In this document: in pieces, positions 10,101-19,564 of the stretch
How positions within the stretch are numbered: the first letter of the stretch is position 1
How the letters are laid out: each line of letters starts with the position of its first letter
Source of the DNA: Rhyacichthys aspro
Lineage: Eukaryota > Chordata > Actinopteri > Gobiiformes > Rhyacichthyidae
Length of the DNA stretch: 64,000 nt
Assembly: GCA_036850595.1 (NCBI GenBank)
Contig: CM072156.1
Location: 15,138,326 to 15,202,325 of the forward strand
Reading direction: 5' to 3'
Program-made: the position numbers and the translations under genes
Notes under the pieces: generated by a model
Database searches by the model: none
The model's input: the letters and a program-made list of their open reading frames with translations, nothing else
Told to the model about the DNA's origin: nothing

Positions 10101-13100
10101 GGTTGCCACTATAGGCTTTACATTATTGTAAAGCAGTCTTGTGTTTAATAGGAGTGCAATGTCCATCAATAGAACTGAGTGTACAACAGTACAACACAAA
10201 GTGTGAGTGTGAGTTAGCGCTATGATTTATGCAAAAGGCTAACCACATTTTACAGCTCAGAGTCTCATCAGGAGCAGCATTCTTCCAGCAGCAGCACCCT
10301 TCATTTTAATTTCCATTGACATGAACTGGTGGGCTTCCTGCTTAATAGCATATTTTGTTGTGTGCCGCTTTGCCCATTTCGATCCTTTGAAGAACAGAAG
10401 AACAGAAGCTTGTCTTCATGGTGTTTTGTGAATCTAGTCATGGTGATTCAAAGTGTTGTCCGTGACCCGAGGCAAAGATCAAACAGAAGACAGTACTTAG
10501 TCTTCCTTTCTTTTCATGGCTGCCATTATTGCTTATGATATTAGTATCATTGTATTCATAAAGCTAGTCCAGGTGTTGTGCAAGAGAACTGTAGTCACAT
10601 AGTTTGGATTCTTGAATGATACACCTTTTACCAGTGATGGCAAGCCTTTGGCTCAGACCTCCCCGACTTATGACAGCTGTTGGTGCACTGCAGTCATTTT
10701 ATCTGTGATTCAGATCCAGACATCTTCACATCTGTTCCTATCCCTCTGATGTTAAGAGTTGCTCCTAACCAATTATCACAAAAAGTAAGTTTTATTCATG
10801 TGATGACAAGTTTATGAGCACAATTAAAATGTGGTATTGAGTGTCACATTAAAAGCTTAGGAAATACATTTCAGTGTTATAAAATGACTCAAAGTTAAGT
10901 GACCATACAGGCAGCAGTGCACCAATCTACCACAGTCTGAGAATGGCCTTTTAAGTGGGCTGTTATTTGCCACTCTGACCAGATAAGTGGGTCCTGACCC
11001 TTCTCAGTGTAGATTAGCCACCCCTGCCATCACTCCCATTACTATTATCTGAAGTAGACAATCTACACAAGTGTGCAGGAAAACACTGGTGCACAGAAAA
11101 AGGCTTGATTACTTAAAGGAACACATGCATGGCAATCAGATATAGTCACACACTAAACAATAGTCATTTATCATCTCCTCAACTATTGCTTAGTACTTTC
11201 TCTAAATTGCTTCCAGTCCTGTCCCTGCATAAAACAAGCTCGAAGTAAAATGAAACACTGAATTGGACCTCTGTACGCTAACACATGTTAAGTGTTGAGT
11301 ATGTCTGTTAGGATTTACTTCATGCCCCAAGAAGAGAACAGGGCCAATACTCAACATAATATAAGAAAACATGTTCTGCTGCCTTATTTATTACAAATTG
11401 TATCATTTGTAATTGCTAATTTTTTTTGGTATTAGTATGCATTATCAATTGTCTCTTCGCCAACTGCGTCTGACACAATGACCTGCATTAAAAAAAATGA
11501 AATGACACAACTTTTATTGCTGTTGTGTGTAACTCATTGAATGTATCTCTGTGTCAGACTGTTTTCTTTCAAAGAGGACAAAGATATTTTCACCAAGTTT
11601 ATGTGACAATTGATTGTGTAGTTCTTTTTTATAAGCCCCCCTCTGTGCTATCTTTCTTTGTTAAGTTTGCTGTGAATGTCTTTGAACCACAGGTATTTTC
11701 TCTCAGCGCTGTTGAGTCCTGCCAGATCCATCATCATCTTTCTTCCTCAGTCTTCTCTGTATAGCTTCTGTTCTGCCAGCTCGATCAGGCACAGGGACAC
11801 ATATATCCATGTAGACAGTCTCCTGTTGGGCCTGTCCCTCTATGCCACCATCCTGTCATTGCATTTATATCAAGTCAGAAATGACACTTGCCACAAACTT
11901 TGCCAAATATTTGCACACTGTGACAAGTACATTAGCATGAGGTCAAGCACACATGCGATTTAAAGTGCTCACTTTAAGGTGGATTTAGTCATAGAGACAA
12001 CTATGAGGTCGGACCCGTTGAATATCAAAAATGAGATATTTGTGATTAAAAAATGCGCAATATGCAAAGTGGTTTTACGGCCAGCCAGATTAGAGTCTTT
12101 TGCAAATTAGTCATGCTTTCAGTCTGCAATTTTTTTTTACTTCTCTTAGTGTACTCATACTTACTTTTGTTTAATGCTGCATGTTTTGTTGTAATAATTA
12201 TAATGTTTTTTATGATGAGTTAGCTGTTCGCTTTCAGTCATATTCACGTGTTTTTGTGCATGCTACTGCAAAAGAAACTTATAAAATTATAATAATTATG
12301 AATCAAAATTGCTGTGCTCTTATTGGAAGACATGGAAGTTACTCATTGCCTCTAGTTTGCGTTTTAACATGCAGCTACACAATCCACAAGTGAATAAAGG
12401 TGACGGGCCTCGGGGAGGAGACTGGCACACAATAAACAATGAGTGAGTAGTAACACAAGTTGCCATCTTGTGGTTTGACTGATGGAGTATAATACTGCTG
12501 TAAGGAAGTGTGTCGCTGCTTTGCTCCATTCAGGGGGAGTGTCTGTTTGTTCAGGTCTCTGTCAGTTAACACTAATCTGCCAGATCTCCAACTCAAAGTC
12601 ACTCGCTTCTGCACATGCAAATAAACATATTCAGCCCTTTTTCAAACCAAAGCCACTATCAAACACTTGTTTGATCAGCAGAGGGCCTATGAGGCAGTTC
12701 ATTATGCATTTGAAAGAAGTGCCATGGCCCTGCCTTGCAGCAATAGAGATCTATGTTGCAGGCCTTTATGTAATTACTCTCACCTTCAGCAGCAGCCTGG
12801 AACAACTGCCTCCATAGTGCTGAGCTGTTTGTGTGCTGTGTGTGAGTCTGAGACCTATTACCATGGGCTGTTACATCCAGATTGGGCAAAAATACTTGTA
12901 CTCTTTCACTGACCTAGATTTTTTTTTTTGCACTTTAGATATATTCTTGACTTAAAACACCCACACCTTCTTTCAACCTCACTTATATGGGTATTTGTCC
13001 TAAAATAACTGGAGGGATAAGAGAGTGCGTATGCTGCATTTTATAATTCTCTTCCATGTAACAATCTATGTATTTTTCTTTTTTCTTGTAAAAGCATTCT

Positions 13101-14293
13101 TACTCGTTGCAAATAGTTATTTCACAGAGAAACAAAGAAGCTTTATTTTGATGATGCAGCAATCATTTGCCTCTTTTAGTTCTGCCAAACCAGGAAGAAC
13201 TAAGTCAGTGGCTTGATTCTAGGTGCAGCTGTCTAATAAGTGTGGGTCCAGAGTATTGGGAGCGTACATGCCACAAGAAGCCAGCTACATTCTTTTTGTT
13301 GTGTGTGTGTCATGTGTGTCACACTGAGAGGCAGCAGCAGTAGACAGGCCTGAACTAGTAAACAGGTGCTGAGCAGCAGCTGAGGATGAGGACATGGGGC
13401 GTCTCCACAAAGACTGATCAAAGACACTGTTCCTCTGCCACTAGTCATCCATATACTTGATTTATGTCACTGTGTCAGAGAACTTTATGAGTGCTTTCTG
13501 CAGCAGCAAAGTAGAGGCACACAAGTTAATACATATATGCTAAACAAAGAAAAAACAAAACAGAAGGTTTAAGTTGAGAAACTGACAATTCGAGAATTTC
13601 CAGAACTAGCGCAAAGCTAGTTGTTAAGTAGCATTTTTAATTTTACTTGTGCAATGTGTTAAAACAAATGTGTATTAAAAAGGCTACAAGAGGAAAGTGT
13701 CTCAAGTTACATGACTGGACTGGAGTGCCTGCTCAGACAAATAAAACTAGTCATCAAAAATAATAACCACTAATAGCTGATTGAATGTCAGAGAGATGGC
13801 AGACACTGTTGTGTCAAGGCTTTCTAAGGAGTGATCTGACAAAACAAGACCTACAGCTTTAACTCCAACACCCAGTGTTTTCACATTCACAACCCTTTGC
13901 CCTTGCTCTGAGCAGGGTTTTTTGCTTTGAAGAAGGTAGAAGAGAAGTGAAGTCTGTCTGGGCTGAAGAAGCCCTAAGGGGGGTGCTAACTGTCATTTAT
14001 ATTTACAGCCTCCCAAGACACCTCAGGGGCTGTTATCCAGGTGGCCTCTGTTGAAGCTCTCACACCTTTTTTGCAACTCGCACATGAGTACACAGAGGCT
14101 GACTTTGATTCAGCCAAATAGAGGTTGTGACTCATGTGCTTTTGGACTCCTAAAGCAGGTTGGGTTGACGTTGGAACTTGAATGCCCTTGGGAGTAAAGC
14201 ATTACAACACTGAAACTGAAACTTTTTGGGCTGCTACATTTATTCATAAAGAAAATATAAACTATAGCAAATAATAGGATTTTTATGTGTAGT
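4142..14293. other. piwil1-fzd10 intergenic region, upstream part
   Basis: About 10 kb without a gene I can support. Open frames here are short, lack family resemblance and have no matching splice neighbours. Base composition is AT-rich, with scattered short A/T runs. Since it lies between the 3' end of fzd10 and the 5' end of piwil1, it could hold regulatory DNA for either, but nothing shows this directly. Confidence 0.6.
12461..12474 (-). promoter_or_regulatory. CTCF-like motif
   Basis: Reads ACCACAAGATGGCA on the minus strand, fitting the CTCF core CCACNAGRKGGC. This is a by-eye motif match only. Confidence 0.3.
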
Positions 14294-14517
14294 GCTGAGG
14301 TCTTCTTGTTATTGTGACTTAAATGTTAGGACAAAAGCTCAAGATTAAATTTATACTTTTCTGAGACTCTACATTAAAACTATGGCATATAAAGCTATAC
14401 TGCATAAAACACAAGCACTTCTGGAGTTTTCTTGTTTGTGTGACTGCAGTGTTGGGACAAAAGTCATTCAAGACTAGACTTGTACCTCTCAGAGACTGTA
14501 CTTTAAAACTGTTGACA
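14294..14517 (+). repeat. Diverged tandem duplication, two copies
   Basis: Two related segments follow one another: about 14294-14387 and about 14421-14517, offset by roughly 128 bases. Shared blocks in the same order include TTCTTGTT, GTGACT, GGACAAAAG, then CTCAAGA/TTCAAGA, and a TTAAAACT block near the end. Identity by eye is around 70 percent, so the duplication is old. It is not coding in any frame. Confidence 0.6.
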
Positions 14518-15164
14518 GGTTAAGAATTGTTTAACGTGAACATTTCAAGACAGCACACCGTGTATTCAGTTTGTTCATGCTCAAATAAAGTGCTTGAGTC
14601 CATAAGTAACTACTCCAAATCCAGGCCAGATGTGTCTTTTGAAATATCACTATGCCCTGCTGATAAGAAGAGAAGAGATGACAGATATTCAGTATTTTGC
14701 TTTCCAGCAAGCCCTTCTTTCAAAGTCAAGCCCTTCAAACAGTCTAATCCTGTCGTGAATGAGAGCTGGATTATTGTATAACCCCTGCATTGATACACAG
14801 CGACACATGCACCAAAGTGGGAAGGAGGGGAGGCAGACAAGCCTCAAATAAAGTTGTAAACACTTCAGCTGAAGGTTTCAGCGTTCAGCACAAAAGCTGG
14901 TATGGGTATATACAATTAATCACCCTTATTGAAATACACCAATACTATTTTCATACAATAAATAAAAGTAATTTTAAGTTATGTGTCCATATTTACATTT
15001 AGGTCAAATGGAAACACCCCTTCAGGTTCCCCTTCATCCTCATTTTTACCAATTATTTAAATTGAATTCAAACTGCTGAGAAAAGTATGAATTAAGGCAG
15101 ACCATGGGAGGAATCACACATTTCCAAAACACAACACTGAATTAAAAAATTAAAACTAGAACGT
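14518..15164. other. Intergenic, 3' of fzd10
   Basis: AT-rich flank downstream of the fzd10 poly(A) signal. No exon or repeat was recognised; the 84-residue open frame at 14527 has no support. Confidence 0.5.
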
Positions 15165-15170
15165 TTTATT
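15165..15170 (-). terminator. Candidate fzd10 poly(A) signal
   Basis: TTTATT on the plus strand is AATAAA in the sense of fzd10. It is the only exact match I found between here and the fzd10 stop codon, and it would give a 3' UTR of about 0.6 kb. The cleavage site itself is not visible. Confidence 0.45.
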
Positions 15171-15777
15171 AATTTTCTATAGTTTTTTTTTTTTTAGAAA
15201 TATATACAAAACATTCCCTTCTGCTATAAAACAGCAAAGAAAAAAACTTGACTGTGTTTACAATTTATGTTTCAACAACGAGTGCTTGATAAATTTATGG
15301 CATTGATTTGCCTCACAATAGACAGTTCATAAGGTCTTGATCATTTTCAACAGCTGCTCTCCATCCAAACATATATTTCAAAACAAATAGCACTTGCCTC
15401 TTGTTTGTCTATGGGGTTTGTTGCATTGTCTGCAATCTGTCACAAACAGTACACGTGTCTGGAAGGAAAACAACTATTGCACATTATTCAAGTAACCCCA
15501 ATGGCACATCCAAATGCTTTAGTCCACTGGAGAACAATAGTTTTTTTTTTTCTCTCTATCAAGTTCCTCAGTAGGATAAGTGAATCCAGGAGTAGCATTT
15601 GTCTCAAACAAAGGCAGCTCTTGTTACATGAGATGGCTCAAGATACAAAACAAAAAAAAACAAAAAAACATTACCTTCAATGCAGCTTACATAAATAAAA
15701 AAATGACCCTCACTTTGCTATGATGACAAGTCTAGTTAAGGTAAGAGCTTTACAAGTTGTCTTTGGGTTGAGCTGGC
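15171..15777 (-). other. Probable fzd10 3' UTR
   Basis: Non-coding DNA between the fzd10 stop codon and the candidate poly(A) signal. It is A/T-rich, with T runs at about 15183-15195 and 15540-15550 (A runs in the transcript). Confidence 0.45.
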
Positions 15778-17532
15778 TCAGACACATGTGGGTGGCTGCC
15801 GCGTGGGCTCATACTTGGTATTGTGCCCTTTGAGAGACTGGTGGGGTTTAATATAAGGCCTGCTGCTTGTGAAAACGCTGGCGGCCTTCCTCCTCGTCCT
15901 TTTCTTCAATTTCCTGCTGAAGACGTTCTGCCACGACTGCAGCGTCTTGGACGTCCAGATCCACATGCCGCTTGTGATGCCCACCACCAACAGCATGAAG
16001 ATCTTCACCATGAATATCTCCACAGCAGGGATGGACGCTTTCATGATACACTCGTTCGATTCTGGCCCGCTGCTGTCCACGCACTTGCGCTCATCGGCCA
16101 GAACGTGCCAGTAGTCCATATTGAGGCGTTCATAGAAGTAGCAGGCGATGACGCAGGTGGCTGGCACGGTGTAGAGCACAGAGAACACACCGATTCGCAC
16201 CATCAGCTTCTCCAATTTGTCTGTGTTTTCACCCTCAGTCTTCATAATCTTACGGATGTGGAATAAGGCCACAAAGCCGGACAATAAGAATGAAGTGCCA
16301 ATAATTAGGTAACATGAGAGAGGGATAAGCACAAAGCCAGTTAGTGCTTTGACGTCCATGCTGCCAACATAACAGACCCCTGTGAGCTCGTCTCCAGCCA
16401 CCTTTCTCATCACTAGGATCATAATAGTTTTTACAGCTGGGATGGCCCATGCTGCCAGGTGGAAGTAGCTGCTGTTGGCTTCAATGGCTTCATGACCCCA
16501 CTTTTTGCCCGCAGCTAGGAACCAAGTTAAGGTGAGGATGACCCACCAGAGGGAGCTGGCCATGCCAAAGTAATACAGAATGAGGAACACAATAGTGCAG
16601 CCCGTGCTCTCAAGACCCTCCTGGATGATATACTGGACACCATTGTCTCTGTCGCAGGCGATCCTGTCAGCTCCGACAAAAAGCCGAATGAGGTAGCCCA
16701 CAGAGTAGACGCAATAGGACATCGAGAGAAAAATGATGGGCCTCTCTGGGTATTTGAAGCGTTGTGGGTCTATGAGGAATGTGAGCACAGTGAAAGCGCT
16801 AGAGACAAAGCACAGGATGGACCAAATGGCCATCCACACCAGAGAGAATTGTTTGTCACCCTGGCTCCAATAGATGTCCACTTTTGGGTAGCATTTTGGA
16901 GCGCATGACTCACTTTTCTCTACAAAGTGGAACTTGCCTGGGTTGCTGCACGTTGGTTTGCCGCTGCTGTCCTTTAAGTGCATTTCCTGGCCACTTAGAG
17001 GCCGCTGGGGCCTGAAATCTGGAGGCTGGGTGTGGGACACTTTGGGGGGTTCATCCGAGCCATTGTTAGGTGCTTCCATGCAGAGATTGTTGGGATCGTT
17101 CTTGGTTGGTAAACGGGAACAATCCAAAGAATCGGGCCACGGGATGTTAAACTGCTCCAGTATTGGGGAGCATTTGAGTTTCACCTGCTCACACATGGCT
17201 CTGCAGGCAGGGATGGGGTTGGACACTTGTTCCGTGCACATGGGAGCATAAAGTGAACACAGGAAAAATTTCAGATGACTGTGACACCCAAACTGAATCA
17301 AAGTGGCGAACTCCTGCAGTTTTATGGCTGCCTCTTTTTGGTCATCATGGCCCATGAGATTGGGCATGCGGGTCATGTTGTAGCCAATGTCTTTACACTG
17401 AGGGATGCTGATATGTTGACATCTCCCCTCTCCTGACCAGTCCGGATCTATGGAGCTAATAGCTGAGCCCCAACTGCTCCGCAACATCAGCAGCAGAGCA
17501 GAGAGGAGGCTTAGTTTAACAGTTGAGCACAT
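15778..17532 (-). CDS. fzd10: Frizzled-10, seven-pass Wnt receptor, intronless
   Basis: Plasma-membrane receptor that binds Wnt ligands through its cysteine-rich domain and recruits Dishevelled. The 584 residues form one complete exon, as in other FZD10 genes (human about 581). A signal peptide covers about residues 1-23. The cysteine-rich domain has all ten cysteines (38, 46, 83, 92, 99, 110, 114, 121, 138, 151) and glycosylation sequons at N52 and N157. Seven membrane segments fall near 228-254, 264-286, 309-341, 356-378, 399-424, 447-467 and 501-525. KTLQSW at 529-534 is the KTxxxW Dishevelled-binding motif, and the protein ends PTCV, a PDZ-type ligand. The ATG is supported by an in-frame TGA 15 bases upstream and A at -3. 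FZD9 is the nearest alternative, but the ISSID mature start, the SMDVKALTGFVLIPL stretch and the PTCV end fit FZD10. The gene appears intact. Confidence 0.96.
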   Translation of the reverse strand: MCSTVKLSLLSALLLMLRSSWGSAISSIDPDWSGEGRCQHISIPQCKDIGYNMTRMPNLMGHDDQKEAAIKLQEFATLIQFGCHSHLKFFLCSLYAPMCTEQVSNPIPACRAMCEQVKLKCSPILEQFNIPWPDSLDCSRLPTKNDPNNLCMEAPNNGSDEPPKVSHTQPPDFRPQRPLSGQEMHLKDSSGKPTCSNPGKFHFVEKSESCAPKCYPKVDIYWSQGDKQFSLVWMAIWSILCFVSSAFTVLTFLIDPQRFKYPERPIIFLSMSYCVYSVGYLIRLFVGADRIACDRDNGVQYIIQEGLESTGCTIVFLILYYFGMASSLWWVILTLTWFLAAGKKWGHEAIEANSSYFHLAAWAIPAVKTIMILVMRKVAGDELTGVCYVGSMDVKALTGFVLIPLSCYLIIGTSFLLSGFVALFHIRKIMKTEGENTDKLEKLMVRIGVFSVLYTVPATCVIACYFYERLNMDYWHVLADERKCVDSSGPESNECIMKASIPAVEIFMVKIFMLLVVGITSGMWIWTSKTLQSWQNVFSRKLKKRTRRKAASVFTSSRPYIKPHQSLKGHNTKYEPTRQPPTCV

Positions 17533-18250
17533 TTTCCTCCTAATTCAGTAAAAAAAAGATTTAAACAAGTTTCTCTGACTAAAAAGTGGTGCTGCAGTGG
17601 CTTCAACTTGAAGAAAAAAAAACTTACACGTGAATCCCCTGCATCTTTTCCATGTTTCAGTAAAAACACAAATCCCGCAATGGTCCGGGCTGGTTTTCTC
17701 GGTGAAAGTAGAGCGCAGCGCCTACGTCCATGATTCCCAGTGCTTTGCTTTTGTCGCTTTTTGTTCACTTTTGCAACCTTCAGCTTAGTTAATGTGAGTA
17801 AAATGCTTCTTTATTTAGTTCAGAACCGTCTCCAAAGCGCTCTCTAGTCTTCCTTCACGCTGCATGACACTTTTCGTAGCTACACTGTGAAGAAACGCGC
17901 GTAGGGTCCTCACGCAGTAACTTTGTGGGTAAAACAAAAACAATTCCTTAAGTCCTTCGGCTGCAGAAACACGATCACTTAAAGTGCTTATTTATCCATT
18001 CAGCAGTCGTAAACTCACGTTGTTAGTAAGTCACAAACATAGTCCGGTGTTGATGCCCGTCTCGTGTTGTGTTTGCTGCTGGTGCGTTTGGTGGCAGCGC
18101 TGCTCTGAGCTGCTCTGAGCTTCAGTCCCCGGTCTAACCTGCCAAAAGATCCGCCTTCAAAGACAGCTACTTTGCATAAGAAAGATGACACTGACACGCT
18201 GATTATTTTCAAATCGTGCGGAACAGCTTGTTCGTTACAATGTTTTCCAC
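17533..18250 (-). promoter_or_regulatory. fzd10 5' UTR and proximal promoter region
   Basis: Upstream flank of fzd10, with visibly more CpG than the surrounding desert (for example AACGCGCG near 17894 and CGTTTGGTGGCAGCGC near 18084). A short tandem duplication, GCTGCTCTGA twice, lies at about 18101-18120. The start site is not evident. Confidence 0.4.
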
Positions 18251-18483
18251 AGGCTCAGAGTAAACTTTTCTTCCTTCGGTTGATTTGTGCTAAATTATAA
18301 AGTTAGACTAAAGCAGGAAAAAAATAAACAAACAAACGTGAATGCAGCGCAACATATGGCTCGTAGACGCACTAAAACCACTGGAACCAACAACTAGTAA
18401 TTCATGAAATGATTTATAAACAACCAAAAAATGGATTGATTTGAATGGCCACAATGATAGGAGTATGTAGCCTAACTTTTATT

Positions 18484-18592
18484 ACTTTTTTACTTACATG
18501 GCACCGTATTAGCTTTAGCCTATGGACCTACATGTCACAATATTAGCATTATTTAGGCTAAAGCTAAAAAGGTGGCATGTAAGTCAAAAAGT
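18484..18592. repeat. Long imperfect inverted repeat (hairpin)
   Basis: Arms of about 37 bases at 18484-18520 and 18556-18592 are reverse complements with few mismatches; each contains an exact CTTACATG / CATGTAAG and GCTTTAGCC / GGCTAAAGC pair. The loop is about 35 bases. This shape fits a small palindromic transposon remnant. Further ATTAGC/GCTAAT words continue to about 18665. Confidence 0.7.
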
Positions 18593-18950
18593 TATCATGC
18601 CATCCAATTAGCATAAAAACAACAACAAACAAAAACACTATTAGCGTTAGCCTAATTAGCAAATGTTCTCTATGGTCAAGGCAAATTTAAAATATGACTG
18701 AGGACACTTTGGTTTTGTGTTTAATGTTTTTGTTAGCATAGAAATAATGCACAGGCATCTTTATTTGGAACAGAAAAATGAATGAAATACAAAAAAAGAG
18801 TGATGCAGGTTTTTTTGGTTCGATTAAATTGAATTAGTGCTTAATCAAACCATCGGACAGTGTAAAAAAGACAACAGGAAAAATGTAGTGTGGTAAAAAG
18901 CATGTGGCCCATATACATACATACATATCAACCCTAAATGCATGTCACTG

Positions 18951-19100
18951 GGAGGTCTTGGTGGCTCACATGTCATATACTTTGGCAACCCGGGTTGGAT
19001 CCAGGCTTGGGTTATTTGCCCCATCAGTGTCATTCCCCTTTGTTCCACCCTGTTTCCTGTCTTTCTACAGTGAGTCTACCAAATAAAGGCAAACGAAAAA
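18951..19100 (+). mobile_element. tRNA-derived SINE
   Basis: The head keeps a degraded tRNA-like promoter: GGTGGCTCACATG (box A region) and GGTTGGATCC at 18993-19002 (box B, consensus GGTTCGANTCC). The body TTTGCCCCATCAGTGTCATT, the pyrimidine-rich stretch CTTTCCTGTCTTTCT-like and the AAATAAAGGCAAA tail are those of a SINE common in spiny-rayed fishes. About 150 bp, plus orientation. Confidence 0.65.
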
Positions 19101-19155
19101 GATGGCACCAACCTTTTTCTTTTTTTAAATTTCGTTTATAAACTGGCTTCTAATG

Positions 19156-19564
19156 TAGAGTGACCATGTTTTCAGACCAAAAAATCAGGACACTTATTTT
19201 AATTTGACCGCAAATCCAACAATAGTACAATAACAAATGAAAAATAATATCACCAGAAATCAATACAACACAGTAATAATAAAAAATGAACTGATTGCAT
19301 TGACTAGCTTTTTAAAAATATTTATTTAATTTATTAAGAAATACAAGTTTTCTACCGTGTTGGAAAGCATATTCATTCCCCAATACTTTTCTTAGACAGT
19401 TGTGTTGTTCCTGGAGCTCCTTTTTAGATCACGGCTTAGCAATTTGGGATAGGGAGAGAGCAAAATCGGGACATTTTAGTGTTTTTGCAGATATCTGTCG
19501 GGACACAGGACAGGGGCCTTAAAATGGGACTGCCCCGGTTAAATCGGCATGTGCGGTCACCCTA
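19156..19564. mobile_element. hAT-like non-autonomous DNA transposon with target-site duplication
   Basis: The ends are inverted: TAGAGTGACC on the left and, read in reverse complement, TAGGGTGACC on the right. The element is flanked by an exact 8-bp direct repeat, TTCTAATG, at 19148-19155 and 19565-19572. An 8-bp duplication is the mark of hAT-superfamily insertion. The 409-bp interior is AT-rich, with CGGGACA words near the right end, and has no transposase frame, so it needed enzyme from elsewhere. Confidence 0.8.

Noticed and set aside
15823..16266. 147-residue plus-strand frame opposite fzd10
   Set aside because: It is antisense to the conserved membrane region of fzd10; its composition follows from fzd10 codons and it has no family resemblance.
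15778..17532. Assignment as FZD9 or FZD4
   Set aside because: The whole sequence, the PTCV end and the neighbours piwil1 and tmem132d fit FZD10 better.
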